Shown here in pieces: positions 1 to 9,933 of a DNA stretch of 64,000 nucleotides. This stretch comes from Ambrosia x helenae. Taxonomy: Eukaryota; Streptophyta; Magnoliopsida; Asterales; Asteraceae. The position numbers and the translations under genes were made by a program. Position 1 is the first letter of the stretch. Every line of letters begins with the position of its first letter. The stretch is taken from contig CM061232.1 of the NCBI GenBank assembly GCA_030844895.1, positions 83,284,555 to 83,348,554 of the forward strand. Reading direction: 5' to 3'. Below the pieces are notes generated by a model. That model made no database searches and was not told where the DNA came from. It saw nothing but the letters and a program-made list of their open reading frames with translations.

Positions 1-1
1 C

Positions 2-1645
2 AAAAGTCTCCAACATGTCTTCGATCAAAAGAATCTTAACATGAGGCAACGACGTTGGGTTGAATTACTTAACGACTATGATTGCGAAATTCGCTACCAT
101 CCTGGCAAGGCGAATGTTGTGGCCGACGCACTTAGTCGTAAAGAGCGTGTCAAACTCCAATGTGCTAGAGTTCATACTGATCTTCAAGATCGCATTCTCC
201 AGGCTCAACACACCTCAGTCACCCAAGGTAACATGTACGATGAGATGTCTTGTGGTGCTGAAACTCAACTTGAAACCAAACCCGATGGTCTCCTTTATTT
301 CCTTAACCGACTGTGGATTCCCGACCGTGATGATCTTCGTACTTTTCTCATGAACGAGGCTCATAAGTCTCGTTATTCTATTCATCCTGGAGCTGACAAG
401 ATGTACCAAGATCTTCGTTATTCTTATTGGTGGCCTGGTATGAAGAAAGACATTGCTCTTTTCGTTGCAAAATGCCTCACTTGTTCCAAGGTTAAGGCTG
501 AACATCAACGACCATCTGGTATGCTTGAACAACCAGAGATTCCTGTCTGGAAATGGGAGAGCATAGCTATGGATTTCATCACCAAACTCCCTCGCACATC
601 CAAAGGTTTTGACAGTATTTGGGTAATCGTCGATCGTTTGACCAAGTCAGCTCACTTTCTACCTATTCGTGAGAAGTATTCTGTGGAAAGGTTGGCAAAG
701 ATGTACGTAAGTGAAATCGTATGTCGTCACGGTATACCTTTGGACATTATTTCTGACCGCGACGGTCGTTTCACCTCTCACTTTTGGGGATCTCTACAAG
801 ATGCTTTGGGTACCAAGTTGAACCTGAGCACTGCTTATCACCCTCAAACGGATGGTCAGACTGAACGAACCATCCAGACACTTGAGGACATGCTCAGGGC
901 ATGTGTCATCGATTTTGGTGGCGCATGGGATTCTCATCTTCCTTTAGTTGAGTTTTCATACAACAACAGTTATCACGCCAGCATTAACATGGCTCCTTTT
1001 GAGGCACTCTATGGTCGGAAATGTCGTTCACCTGTCTGTTGGACCGAGGTTGGTGAAGCTCGTATTACTGGACCCGAACTAATCCAGGAAACCACAGACA
1101 AAATCCAGCTTATTCAGGATAATCTTCTCAAGGCTCGAAGTCGCCAAAAGAGTTATGCTGATAAACGTCGTAAACCCTTGGAATTTCAGGTTGGGGACCT
1201 TGTGCTACTTAAGGTATCCCCTTGGAAAGGAGTTATTCGTTTCGGTAGAAAGGGAAAGCTAGCTCCTCGTTACGTAGGCCCCTTCAAAATTCTTGACAGA
1301 GTTGGAAAAGTGGCTTACAAGCTTGATCTTCCACCTGAGCTAAGCAATGTTCATCCGACCTTCCATGTTTCGAATCTCAAGAAATGCTTAGCAGATGAGA
1401 ACCTTCATGTTCCTCTTGAGGATGTGCAAATCGATGAAAGCATGCACATTATCGAGAAACCCGTCGAGATTGTTGACACTGGAGTCAAGAAACTCAAGCG
1501 CAGTCGTATTCCGATCGTTAAGGTTCGTTGGGAATCTAAACGAGGCCCAGAGTTCACTTGGGAACGTAAAGACCAGATGAAGTCGAAGTATCCACATCTT
1601 TTCCCACCAGACTCTCCAACTCCAACTTCGGGACGAAGTTCCTAA
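2..1645 (+). CDS. Ty3/gypsy pol, C-terminal part: RNase H end, integrase, chromodomain (partial)
   Basis: The frame is open from base 2, so the CDS is 5'-partial; the methionine at 41 is internal. Residues just after it give the RNase H exit motif ending ADALSRKE. Next come the integrase zinc-finger region (HPGADKMYQ, then CLTCSKVK), the integrase core with MDFITKLP, ISDRDGRF and a TDGQTERTIQ block, and the GPFKIL and FHVSNLKKC linker. A CHD-type chromodomain (VKVRWESKRGPEFTWE) closes the protein. About 547 residues are present with no stop or frameshift, so this copy was probably functional until recently. It would join cDNA to chromosomal DNA, with the chromodomain guiding targeting. The product closely resembles element D's at 59108-61792 but belongs to a different family by LTR. 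Confidence 0.95.
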   Translation, partial: KSLQHVFDQKNLNMRQRRWVELLNDYDCEIRYHPGKANVVADALSRKERVKLQCARVHTDLQDRILQAQHTSVTQGNMYDEMSCGAETQLETKPDGLLYFLNRLWIPDRDDLRTFLMNEAHKSRYSIHPGADKMYQDLRYSYWWPGMKKDIALFVAKCLTCSKVKAEHQRPSGMLEQPEIPVWKWESIAMDFITKLPRTSKGFDSIWVIVDRLTKSAHFLPIREKYSVERLAKMYVSEIVCRHGIPLDIISDRDGRFTSHFWGSLQDALGTKLNLSTAYHPQTDGQTERTIQTLEDMLRACVIDFGGAWDSHLPLVEFSYNNSYHASINMAPFEALYGRKCRSPVCWTEVGEARITGPELIQETTDKIQLIQDNLLKARSRQKSYADKRRKPLEFQVGDLVLLKVSPWKGVIRFGRKGKLAPRYVGPFKILDRVGKVAYKLDLPPELSNVHPTFHVSNLKKCLADENLHVPLEDVQIDESMHIIEKPVEIVDTGVKKLKRSRIPIVKVRWESKRGPEFTWERKDQMKSKYPHLFPPDSPTPTSGRSS

Positions 1646-1658
1646 AAGTAGGGGAGAC
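1644..1658 (+). other. Polypurine tract of element A
   Basis: The purine-rich stretch AAAAGTAGGGGAGAC lies directly before the LTR start TGTAACA. This is the expected position of the plus-strand primer for reverse transcription. The same tract, inverted, precedes the LTR of element C at 23804-23818. Confidence 0.85.
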
Positions 1659-1844
1659 TGTAACATTACGCAATTAATACTTGTACGTTACGCATCGACA
1701 TTAATAAAAACGTCAAGTTTTCATATTTATATTCGCATTTACTTATTTTGTCGCAATTATGGAACCCTAATATGATATATATATTATAATATATTATGTG
1801 TGTGTTGGATTGTTTAATAATCAAAAAAAAAAAATAACAAAATC

Positions 1845-1917
1845 TGCTCTGGCCGGGGTTCGAACCCGCGCCAGAGCCACACACGCATACATACATAACC
1901 AACTGGGCTGGGCCATC
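1845..1917 (-). other. tRNA-like module, antisense to the LTR
   Basis: On the minus strand the stretch contains an A-box-like CCCAGTTGGTTA, then GCGGGTTCGAACCCC, a perfect tRNA T-loop/B-box. It does not fold into a complete tRNA as far as I can see. It lies upstream of the LTR TATA box and points away from it. Confidence 0.55.
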
Positions 1918-2186
1918 ACTTTGTTTAAACCCGGACTCATATTTTATTTATTCACACGTTGAAATCCCCACAGTTGACAAGGAAAGTCAACTGTGGGATA
2001 TCTTGGTGATCAATCCATCAATTAACGTATGATTGAACTATATTTGGTAAATTCGTGCAATAACCGGCCCAATCCAACGCGTTTACACGTCAATAACACA
2101 TCAATTGTTGACTTTTCATTCAATTAGACGCGTAGGTATTCAATCATAAGTCAAACCTTCCAATTTACATTAACCCTAATCCTCAG

Positions 2187-2193
2187 TATAAAT
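2187..2193 (+). promoter_or_regulatory. Candidate TATA box of LTR A
   Basis: TATAAAT occurs about 530 bases into the LTR. It is followed within 30-60 bases by a pyrimidine-rich CTCTCTC stretch, as expected for a plant Pol II start. Confidence 0.55.
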
Positions 2194-2520
2194 TGAGGCA
2201 TTCCGAACCTTGACAAATCGCTCACAACTCTCTCTCAATCTCTATTTCTCTCTGATTCACTCTGGATATTAGTATTTTGCTCGTGGTTTGACTTATTCTT
2301 TGACCCGGCTTCTAACATCAATCCTACACTGTGAGTCCTTGTTTGTTTGTGGGATTTATTCATCGGCATTCAGGCAACAATAGCCCTAACATTAATCGGG
2401 CTATAGTTGCCTGAATCATTCAATTGTAAATTTAGGGTTCGTCGTTTATTATTTGGGGATAAACTTGATTCTGCATCGTTTATTTAATTATTTTGAAATC
2501 AGAACCATCACAACCACCGG

Positions 2521-2588
2521 CCTAGGCCAAGTGGTTGTGACTCTGGTCCTCCACAGAGGTCACCCGGGTTCGAGTCCCGGCTCTGACC
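2521..2588 (+). other. tRNA-like module, sense to the LTR
   Basis: GGCCAAGTGGTTGTGACTC resembles an A box and GGGTTCGAGTCCC is a perfect B box, about 40 bases apart as in tRNA genes. The acceptor stem halves only partly pair. The same module sits at the same place relative to the TATA box in both LTRs of element C. Confidence 0.6.
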
Positions 2589-3450
2589 GGTTTTTGTTCT
2601 TTTCTTTTCTTTTCTTTTTGAACAACAAATATAATTATATATATATATAATAAATCCTTTTAATCATTTAAATTCTTTTTAAAATATCAAAACTATTTTA
2701 TAAATTCTAAAAAAATTATTATTGTTTAATCTGATATAAAAGATTTATTTACAATTTTTATTTTTCAGAAATTCATTTATTTAATAATTATAATAATTAA
2801 ATCATTTTTATACTATTATATTTATAAAAATCCATTTATATATCAAAACAGTTTTATTAAATTCCCCAAAAATTATCCTAACTTTTTATAAAGTTAAACT
2901 TTACTGAAATAATTTTTAATTCAGTAAAATCATTTATTTTATATTTTTTAATCAATTTTTGTTAGATTTAATCATAATTAAATCATATTAAATCCAATTT
3001 TCATCATTTTTGCACCAAAATTTTATACAAATTATTTTTAATCATTTAGAACAGAAATATGATTTTTAAAATAAGAATTCTTTAATTTTAATATTTTTGA
3101 ATATTAAAGTTAATAATTGGCTATTTATAAATAAATAGATTTAAAAATCTATTTTAAATGAAATAATTTTATAAAAATTATTTTATTGCTTCAAACACTT
3201 TAATGTGCACATTCAAAATTCAAATTTTATAAAAAGACTATCTTTCATTAATTATCCAATTTTCCTTTATTAATTAAGCATTTTAATTTAAATTTCAACA
3301 ATTGATTATCCCCAAATCGAAACCCTAGGATACATTTATTAGTTAATTAGACTTAGACTTATTATATATTACCTTATTATAGGGTGATATTTGGAATCAC
3401 TTTGGGCAACACAATTATCACATCTTTTCAACAAGTTAACATTTGCTAAG

Positions 3451-3931
3451 GTGAGTTTACATAGCCCCTTTTATTTATCACCATTTTTGGGGTGAAACAT
3501 GTTATAACATTATCATTGCAATTCAATCATCAATGTGTCTATGTGTTTTCTATGTTGCATATTGTCTTGAGCATGATTAGAGTAAGCACCATTCTAGCAT
3601 AATCATTAACATTGATCAGCCGACGGTATACATTGATAGATCTATTGGACTGACAATCCCACCCGGATACGTGCCTCCTACAAAGGTTACGTGGGTGTTT
3701 GTTATCGCATAACATATTCATTGGGACCATAAGTGTATGGTATGTATCATTTCATAACAGTCAGCAGGGTTGATTATGCACTCGATTTATTTCTAATATG
3801 TTCTCACATATGGGCTAGATTAACATGACACATGAATTGCACAACATTTTATTCATTTTATCATCAAAAACCTATGTAATTCTCACCAACTTATGTTGAC
3901 CCAAAATACTTTCAAAATTAACATGTTTCAG
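3451..3931 (+). other. Candidate leader intron in LTR A
   Basis: AAG/GTGAGTTTACATAGCC is a strong splice donor and ATGTTTCAG/GTAAC a good acceptor, 481 nt apart, ending about 230 bases before the LTR end. Equivalent pairs occur in three other LTR contexts in this window. Splicing is an inference; no transcript was examined. Confidence 0.45.
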
Positions 3932-4162
3932 GTAACAATGAAGCTGAGGCTTGAGTTAGCATGAGGATTTTCTTGAAGTTTATTTGAAGTTCTTTTGAAG
4001 TTGCTATTTGATGTTATGTATTTGAATTCTTAGACATTATTTCACATTTTGGATATTTATGTTTGAATAAATTATTTAAAATTTATGTTATACCATGTGC
4101 TACTGAAAACAATCATCAATACGTGGCACCCCGATGTTTCCGCCATCGGTTGGGGTGTTACA

Positions 4163-5226
4163 CTTGGGTTTCACCACAGCCGCAGTGACGCGTCCCTCTT
4201 CACGCTTCACCAGGGTTCCCACACAGCTTACATCCTATTATATGTGGATGATATTCTTCTTGTTACACCTTCAGACAAACTCCGCCACTCTCACATGGAA
4301 AAGCTTTCGGGCGAATTCGCCATGAAGGACCTTGGCCCCCTCAGTTATTTTCTGGGCATCTCTGTGTCTCGTATCAAAGACACCATGTTTCTCTCTCAAC
4401 AATCTTACACCAATGATATTATTGCTCGAGCCGGTATGCAATCATGTAATGCGGTTGCCACACCCATAGACACTAACGGTAAGCTTAGTGCCACCGTCCG
4501 TGACTTGTTTCACGATCCCACCCTATACCGCAGCCTTGCTAGTGCTCTCCAGTACCTTACCTTCACTCGCCCAGATATCCCATATGCCGTTCAGCAGGTA
4601 TGCATGCACATGCACTCCCCTCGTGTTGACCATTGGAATGCACTTAAACGCATTATCCGTTACCTAAAGAGGACTATTAGCTTTGGCCTAACCCTTCACG
4701 GTTCCCCATCCCAATCTCTAGTCTCCTACACTGACGCAGATTGGGCTGGGTGTCCTGACACACGGCGTTCCACTAGTGGCTACTGTATCTATTTCGGGGA
4801 CAATCTTATTTCGTGGTCGTCCAAACGCCAAAGCACCATTTCACGTTCCAGCGCTGAAGCAGAATACAGGGGAGTTGCAAATGTCGTCGCTGAGATTTGT
4901 TGGTTACGAAACTTATTACTGGAACTACACCATCCTCTGACACGCGCAACATTGGTCTATTGTGACAATGTTAGTGCCATCTATTTATCTAGGAACCCGG
5001 TGCAACATAAGCGCACCAAACACATCGAGCTGGACATTCACTTTGTACGGAGCAAGTTCAACGGGTTCACGTGCGTGTACTTCATGTCCCATCCAGATTT
5101 CAGGTTGCAGATATATTTACCAAAGGTCTGCCGCGTGTTCTCTTTGAAGACTTCAGAGACAGTCTCAGCATCCGGTCTTCAGAGACAGTCTCAGCATCCG
5201 GTCTCCTCCCGCTTCGACTGCGGGGG
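4163..5226 (+). pseudogene. Ty1/copia reverse transcriptase - RNase H, interrupted and frameshifted
   Basis: The frame resumes at the point of insertion of element A with a copia RT region: the catalytic YVDDILLV block is at about 4240, followed by the connection region with RPDIPYAVQQ. RNase H follows, with DADWAGCPDTRRSTSGY, the SSAEAEYRG block and the HIELDIHFVR signature. Near 5060-5068 the conserved C-terminus (RVLHVPSRFQVADIFTKGLP) moves to another frame, so this copy has a small indel there. A 26-bp tandem duplication at 5151-5202 disturbs the frame again. The upstream part of the polyprotein is missing from the window because element A separates it. Confidence 0.92.
5151..5202 (+). 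repeat. 26-bp tandem duplication in the copia 3' end
   Basis: Two perfect consecutive copies of a 26-base unit beginning CTTCAGAGACAGTCTC. The length is not a multiple of three, so the duplication shifts the reading frame at the end of the copia polyprotein. Confidence 0.9.
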
Positions 5227-5404
5227 TGTAATAGCATACGTAATTATAGTATGATTGTATTTGTAATTATTAGATAATCTCTATCCATAAATAGAGATCT
5301 CAATTGTATCATTATAAATATTTGTAAATTGATAGAAAGAAGGCAAGGATCCTAATTTTATCACTCTGTTAGGCGACTCTCTTAATTGCCTTGCGAATTT
5401 TACA
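5227..5404 (+). repeat. Probable 3' LTR of the first copia element
   Basis: A G-rich tract (CTGCGGGGG) precedes TGTAATAGCA, and the segment ends AATTTTACA, giving inverted TGTAA/TTACA termini. It holds CATTATAAATATT, a possible TATA box. At 178 bp it is short for an LTR but within the copia range. The 5' LTR is outside the window, so the boundaries are inferred. Confidence 0.55.
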
Positions 5405-5478
5405 GCCGTTGAAGATTATCCTTCATAACCATCAAAAGTTTTCATTTTATTTTCCTTAATTCACCAAAGCTTTTGTTG

Positions 5479-6570
5479 GCACAAACTCCAATCAAGTTTG
5501 ATTGATGTAGTCCAACTTCGTTTAATTACGTTCATGGCTCAACTTAGTGTAGTCCAGTTATAGCCAAGTTCACACATAATGTAATTTATGGCACATTTAA
5601 AATTTGAAGTGCTTTCCTCTACAGATGTAGAAATCACTAAGAAATTAAAGTAATTATGTCACCCTTACATTAACTAACTACAATAATAACTCAATCCTAC
5701 ACTTCAAAGCTCTCTTTTATTTTTGTTAGCTCGTGCATCTTTAAATCCCATTTATAACTAATTAATAAACTTGATTTCACAAATTACAAAACTAATCATT
5801 TGTCATCTTTTATTATTTGATATAAATCTCAATTTAAGTTTATACTTTCAATAATGTACAAAATATAAAAACCTATGATAGTAAAATATTTTGAACTAGT
5901 ATTAATACATTTTCACTATGAATAATAACAAATAAAATGCACCAAACATGCACCGATCACAAATCCACACTTTATTTTTTGTCGCGAAAAAATTATATGC
6001 AATAGAATCATAATTAAAAACAATGGCTTTCAATATAATTAATAACATTTTGTTCAAAGCAGATAAACACACCAACCGCAACCACCGATGTTTCAGTCCG
6101 ATTAAACCTGGCCACTGACTAATCAAGCTCCTAAATATATCAATTTAAGTTCAAGTTCTATCAGCCTACCTATAGCTTTTACACTTAAAAAACCATAGCT
6201 CCACCTAATCCTGCATCACTCAAAATTTCCATTTATAAGCACAAACTCGATTCAATTTTGTTGCAACCCACTTGATTGATGTAGTCCATCTTCAATTAAT
6301 CATATTCATGGCCTAACTTAGTGTAGTCCAGTTATATCCAAGTTCACACATGATGTAATTTATGGCACATTTAGAATTTGATGTGCCTTGATGTAGAAAT
6401 TAATCAATTAAAGTAATTATGTCACCTTACATTAACTACAATAATAACTCAATCCTACACTCCAAAGCTCTCTTTTATTTTTGTTAGCTTGTGCATCTTT
6501 AAATCCCATTTATATCTAATTAATAAACTTGATTTCACAAATTACAAAACTAGCCATGCGCCATCTTTTA
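5479..6570. repeat. Direct repeat pair of about 330 bp (5479-5812 and 6240-6570)
   Basis: Both copies begin GCACAAACTC and end CATCTTTTA, and they share long blocks such as TTAGTGTAGTCCAGTTATA and AACTCAATCCTACACT. They differ by many substitutions and small indels, so the duplication is old. Neither has TG...CA ends, so they are not an LTR pair. The 430 bases between them, and the rest of 5405-6600, are AT-rich and show no gene. Confidence 0.85.
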
Positions 6571-6771
6571 TATTTTTTTTTTATCGGCGAACACGTGTGT
6601 GGCAACCATCCTTGCGAGGCGCCGTGCCCAAGAATTGACTATAATAAAAAATGAATATGTGGTCTAAAATTAAACAACAATAAAATAATGAATAAAATAT
6701 TAATATACTTATATGTGGTAAAAAATCTTTACACCGGTGTAATTTGGTGTAAATTAATGTATATTTTTTAT

Positions 6772-7337
6772 AAAATATAGTCAGTATATAAAAACGCTTG
6801 GATATACGCAATTCTTGCCAACGACTCTCAAATGTTGATGGCTTTATGTACACATTCCACACAAGGCGATGTATGCAAGCCCTTAGCTCTGTATTTTGTA
6901 GCTTCTTAGCTGATATCTGTAGGGGCATAACATTTGGGAGAAATGTCAATAACATGTGTTAAACAGCAAACAGTTTGTACAAATAATTGTGAGTAACATG
7001 TGTTAACAGTAGACAGTATGTACAAACCTTTGATGGCAACTCTTCATAATATGCCACATACATAACCTATGGCATGATTCAGGGAACACTTGCATGATCG
7101 CTTGCCTCATGGTTGGGTCCTGGTCAGTCAATACTAAGGTTGGTTGACTATTGTGAGCTTTAAGAAATCCCTGAAGCAACCATTTGTACGACTCAACGGT
7201 TTCATTGAATAGCAACCCGGCACCAAAAGTCACACATTGCTTGTTGTGGTTAACCCCGTGAATGGAACAAAAATCAGATTGTACCTACATATTCAATAGA
7301 ACAAAATATAGTCAGTATATAAAAACGCTTGGATATA
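6772..7337. repeat. 35-bp direct repeat pair (6772-6806 and 7303-7337)
   Basis: The identical 35-base sequence starting AAAATATAGTCAGTATAT occurs at 6772-6806 and again at 7303-7337. On the minus strand the first copy lies just beyond the last recognisable exon of the FAR1-like pseudogene, and the second lies in its first large intron. Confidence 0.9.
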
Positions 7338-8597
7338 TGCATATGCATTTGTTAATGTGTTAATCTGTTGTGTGGGTAGTAACACATGTTACCTGTTGGT
7401 ATGGTATGTGGCGTCAAAGGCAACTACATCACCAAAAGCTTTATAATTCAGTTTCGAAATCTCGTCAACCCATATTACGGATCGCAATTGGCCATCAGAA
7501 ATGGTGAAGTCGAAAAAGAATTCAGGCAAGTTATCAAAACGGTCGCGCAAACGATCAAGAACCAACTGTGCATCACGGTCACCTATGAAAATCCTCAAAT
7601 TCTTACTAAAGTTTTTAAAGTCAACAGGCGTACCGTTAACATTGTGGTGGCCCCCCTTGATGGCTACAACACACATGTGCGCCCTGACAGGCCCAATTCG
7701 ATTCAAACTCATTTGGTGTATAAACTGTTTAGTAGCAAATGTAAGCTTCCTTGAAATCTTTGTTAGGTCACGATTCACATTGTCAACTAACTCATGATTG
7801 TGCATGTCGTTGAATGTGTGAACCACAAATTTTTCGATTTTAGTACAGAATGTCACTAACATATGAGCTTTACAATCACACTGAATGAAAGTTGTATTCT
7901 TGTGAAGCATTACTTGCTCAGATAATGTGTCAATTATCCTACCCTTCTGCGGTGCCCCAGCTTTGTTACACCGAAAGTATTTGTGTGTGGCGATACCCTT
8001 CCATACCTTAGTCTGGCCCTTTTTCACTGTGAAACCAGCCATGTCGGCATAATCGATGTACATCACCAACACTGCGTCAAACGTATCAAATGATTGACCA
8101 ACGGTAGGTATGTATTTCTGCACAACGTTTGGATCCAAAACCTGGTCCCGTTGGGGGTTTCAATCAAGAAGTGCGCGGGGGGGGTCTTCAGTAACTCTTG
8201 CGGATAATATAAATTTGTTAACATGTGTTACTGACTAAAAAATCTGGCACTATGACACCAGATGATGTGTTGTCTGGTGTCGACTGATAAACGTGTTAAT
8301 ATGTGTTAAAAAATCATAGTTGAAAAAATCATGTCAGTAACATGTGTTAAAAAATCATAGTTGAGGTAATAAACGTCTTAACATGTGTTAACGTATCTTA
8401 CAAGCCTTAGAAAAACCTTAGTAAACCGCCAAAAAGACAACATGTGTGTTGTTTAACACATGTTACTGACATTTGAGACAACCTTTGTGCCGTTAACACG
8501 TGTTAACAGTATTAACACTTGTTAAATAACAAAAAAAGACATAACTGTTAACATGTGTTACCAGCCACTCACAAAAATAACAACCTTTGTTAATACT
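6949..8597. repeat. Dispersed copies of a TAACATGTGTTA-type motif
   Basis: About a dozen exact or one-mismatch copies of TTAACATGTGTTA or its reverse complement TAACACATGTTAA lie between 6949 and 8597, for example at 6949, 6991, 7380, 8219, 8338, 8379, 8456, 8496 and 8550. They occur in introns and in the spacer between exons 2 and 3 of the FAR1-like pseudogene. The core ACATGT is palindromic. Confidence 0.75.
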
Positions 8598-8927
8598 TGT
8601 TAGTCCAAAAACCTACCAAGTATCAAATCTTACCAAAGAGTCATAAATCTCTTATACTAAAAACATAACCATGTACAGGAAAAAAGGTAAAAAGACATTT
8701 GTAAATACTAACATAATAAAACATAGATTAAAAGCGTAAAAAACACCACCCCATGTGCAAAAAGGTCATTAGACGCATCTTAATTACAGAATGTAGTAGC
8801 ATAAAACTCTTACAAAAAAGAATAACTTGACGTATAAAACTTTGTTATACTTTGTTAACACTTGATAATAACAAAAAAAAACATAACTCTTAACATGTAA
8901 TGTGGCCCGATGTGGCTCGTGTTTTTA

Positions 8928-9178
8928 TAATACAAACTACTGACTTTTATGCTAAAAATATAACATAAAACACAAAAAGAAAAAAACATATACCATAAAA
9001 CAGACAATTAAGTTTTGTCTCTTCGTTCAAAGAAACATACTTATGCTTTAAGTTTGGAAAGAAACATAATACAAGCTACTGACTTTTTTTGGGAAACGTA
9101 TACCAGAAAACACAAAAAGAAGAGACATATAGCATAAAAACACACACTTAAGTTTTGTCTCTTCTTGGAAAGAAACGT
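8928..9178. repeat. Tandem duplication in an intron (8928-9035, 9065-9178)
   Basis: Both units run from ATAATACAA(A/G)CTACTGAC through an A-rich stretch to TTAAGTTTTGTCTCTTC and AAAGAAAC. They lie in the intron between exons 2 and 3 of the FAR1-like pseudogene. The rest of 8200-9220 is AT-rich intron with no coding potential that I can see. Confidence 0.8.
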
Positions 9179-9337
9179 AATATTTCGTATTTTAAACAGT
9201 ACGGGAAGTAAAAAAATTACCTTCAACTTCATCACTTTCAGAACTATTTCTTTCCAACGACAAAGGTTGTCCTATACCGAACGCTAGATATGCCGACATA
9301 CATTAACAAAACAGTAATAGCCAAAATATGTGTCAGG

Positions 9338-9683
9338 AAAAAAAAGTAAAATTCCGAAAAATAAAAGGTGCGAGGGTGTTGTTTCATCTACAAACCTGCA
9401 ACTGTGACATCACCTGCAAAATTATTGAGAATCACACCACGTGGAGGAGATGCAAATGGAGGAACCATGTCTGAAGGTGAATCTTGAAGGTTAACATCCA
9501 TGGAGTGAAAGAAAAAAAGTAAAATTGCGAAAAATAAAAGGTGTGAACGAGATGTTTAATCTACGAACCTGCAATAGTTACATCGCCTGCAAACTTGTTG
9601 AGAATCACACCACGTGGAGGAGATGAAAATGCAGGATCCATATCTAGAGGTGGATATTGAAGGTGTTAATCCATGGAGGAGGG
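9338..9683 (-). repeat. 173-bp tandem duplication carrying the first exon of the FAR1-like gene
   Basis: Two units of 173 bp (9338-9510 and 9511-9683) each contain an ATG-initiated 73-nt exon ending GCAG/GT. The exons are 9641-9569 and 9468-9396, and each codes 24 residues with the shared block SPPRGVIL. Both donors are intact and both exons end in phase 1, matching exon 2 at 9283. Alternative first exons are therefore possible. Confidence 0.8.
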
Positions 9684-9933
9684 AAAATAAAAAATGGTAA
9701 AAGGATGAAGAAGATCTTGTTTTATAATGTTGTTTGGTAAGAAAATCGCGAGGATTGGGGAGGTTGGTAAGAAAAAGTAGATAGTACCAATATGGGGGGA
9801 ATGTGAAAAGGCAAGATGGATATACTTTATGGAAGATTGGGAAAAGATACCATATGGTAAAATGACATTATTACCCCTCCTTTAATAATATATGAAATTA
9901 TGGTTGAATTTTCATTAAAACAAAATACGAAAG
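9684..9933. other. Upstream region of the FAR1-like pseudogene
   Basis: About 250 bases of purine-rich and AT-rich DNA lie between the duplicated first exon and the end of the neighbouring reverse-transcriptase remnant. I see no gene, tRNA or convincing TATA box here. Confidence 0.5.

Larger units (their letters stand above)
1..4162 (+). mobile_element. Ty3/gypsy chromovirus A, 3' half (pol end plus 3' LTR)
   Basis: The window opens inside the RNase H domain of a Ty3-type polyprotein. It continues through integrase and chromodomain, a polypurine tract and one LTR ending TGTTACA at 4162. The element interrupts a copia reverse transcriptase reading frame that resumes at 4163, so it inserted into an older Ty1/copia element. 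The 5' half lies outside the window, so the target duplication cannot be tested; the first five flanking bases are CTTGG. The LTR ends and polypurine tract match those of element C on the opposite strand, so the two are subfamilies of one family. Confidence 0.93.
1659..4162 (+). repeat. 3' LTR of element A (about 2.5 kb)
   Basis: The LTR runs from TGTAACATTACG to GGGGTGTTACA, so its ends form the inverted repeat TGTAACA/TGTTACA. Internally it carries an antisense tRNA-like module, a TATA box near 2187, a sense tRNA-like module and a splice donor/acceptor pair. The stretch from about 2600 to 3400 is very AT-rich and I see nothing coding in it. Its terminal 70 bases are nearly identical to those of the LTRs of element C. 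Confidence 0.9.
6808..9641 (-). pseudogene. MULE-derived FAR1/FHY3-related gene, broken
   Basis: I can trace five exons on the minus strand: 9641-9569, 9283-9221, 8196-7393, 7284-7028 and 6916-6808. Each junction has GT-AG signals and matching phases. The third exon holds the FAR1 DNA-binding domain, with zinc ligands in KYFRCNKAG, FIQCDCKAH and DMHNHEL, and the start of the MULE transposase fold (VVAFDATYHTNR). The fourth continues with LVLTDQDPTMRQAI and the CHRLCMWHIM motif; the fifth has CIHRLVWNVYIKP. One-base losses near 8133, 7257 and 7041 break the frame, and the SWIM finger end is not seen. FAR1-family proteins are transcription factors domesticated from Mutator transposases; whether this is a decayed host gene or a transposase is open. 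Confidence 0.8.

Noticed and set aside
1845..2588. True tRNA genes at the A/B-box modules (also near 13780, 22672, 23392, 26719, 27439 and 31430)
   Set aside because: Boxes are good but acceptor stems and anticodon arms do not pair into a full cloverleaf, and several modules repeat in LTRs. I list them only as tRNA-like.
5479..6570. The direct repeat as an LTR pair
   Set aside because: No TG...CA ends, no primer site or polypurine tract, and no target duplication.
6949..8597. CRISPR-like array
   Set aside because: The repeats are short, irregularly spaced and in both orientations, and the DNA is a plant nuclear genome.
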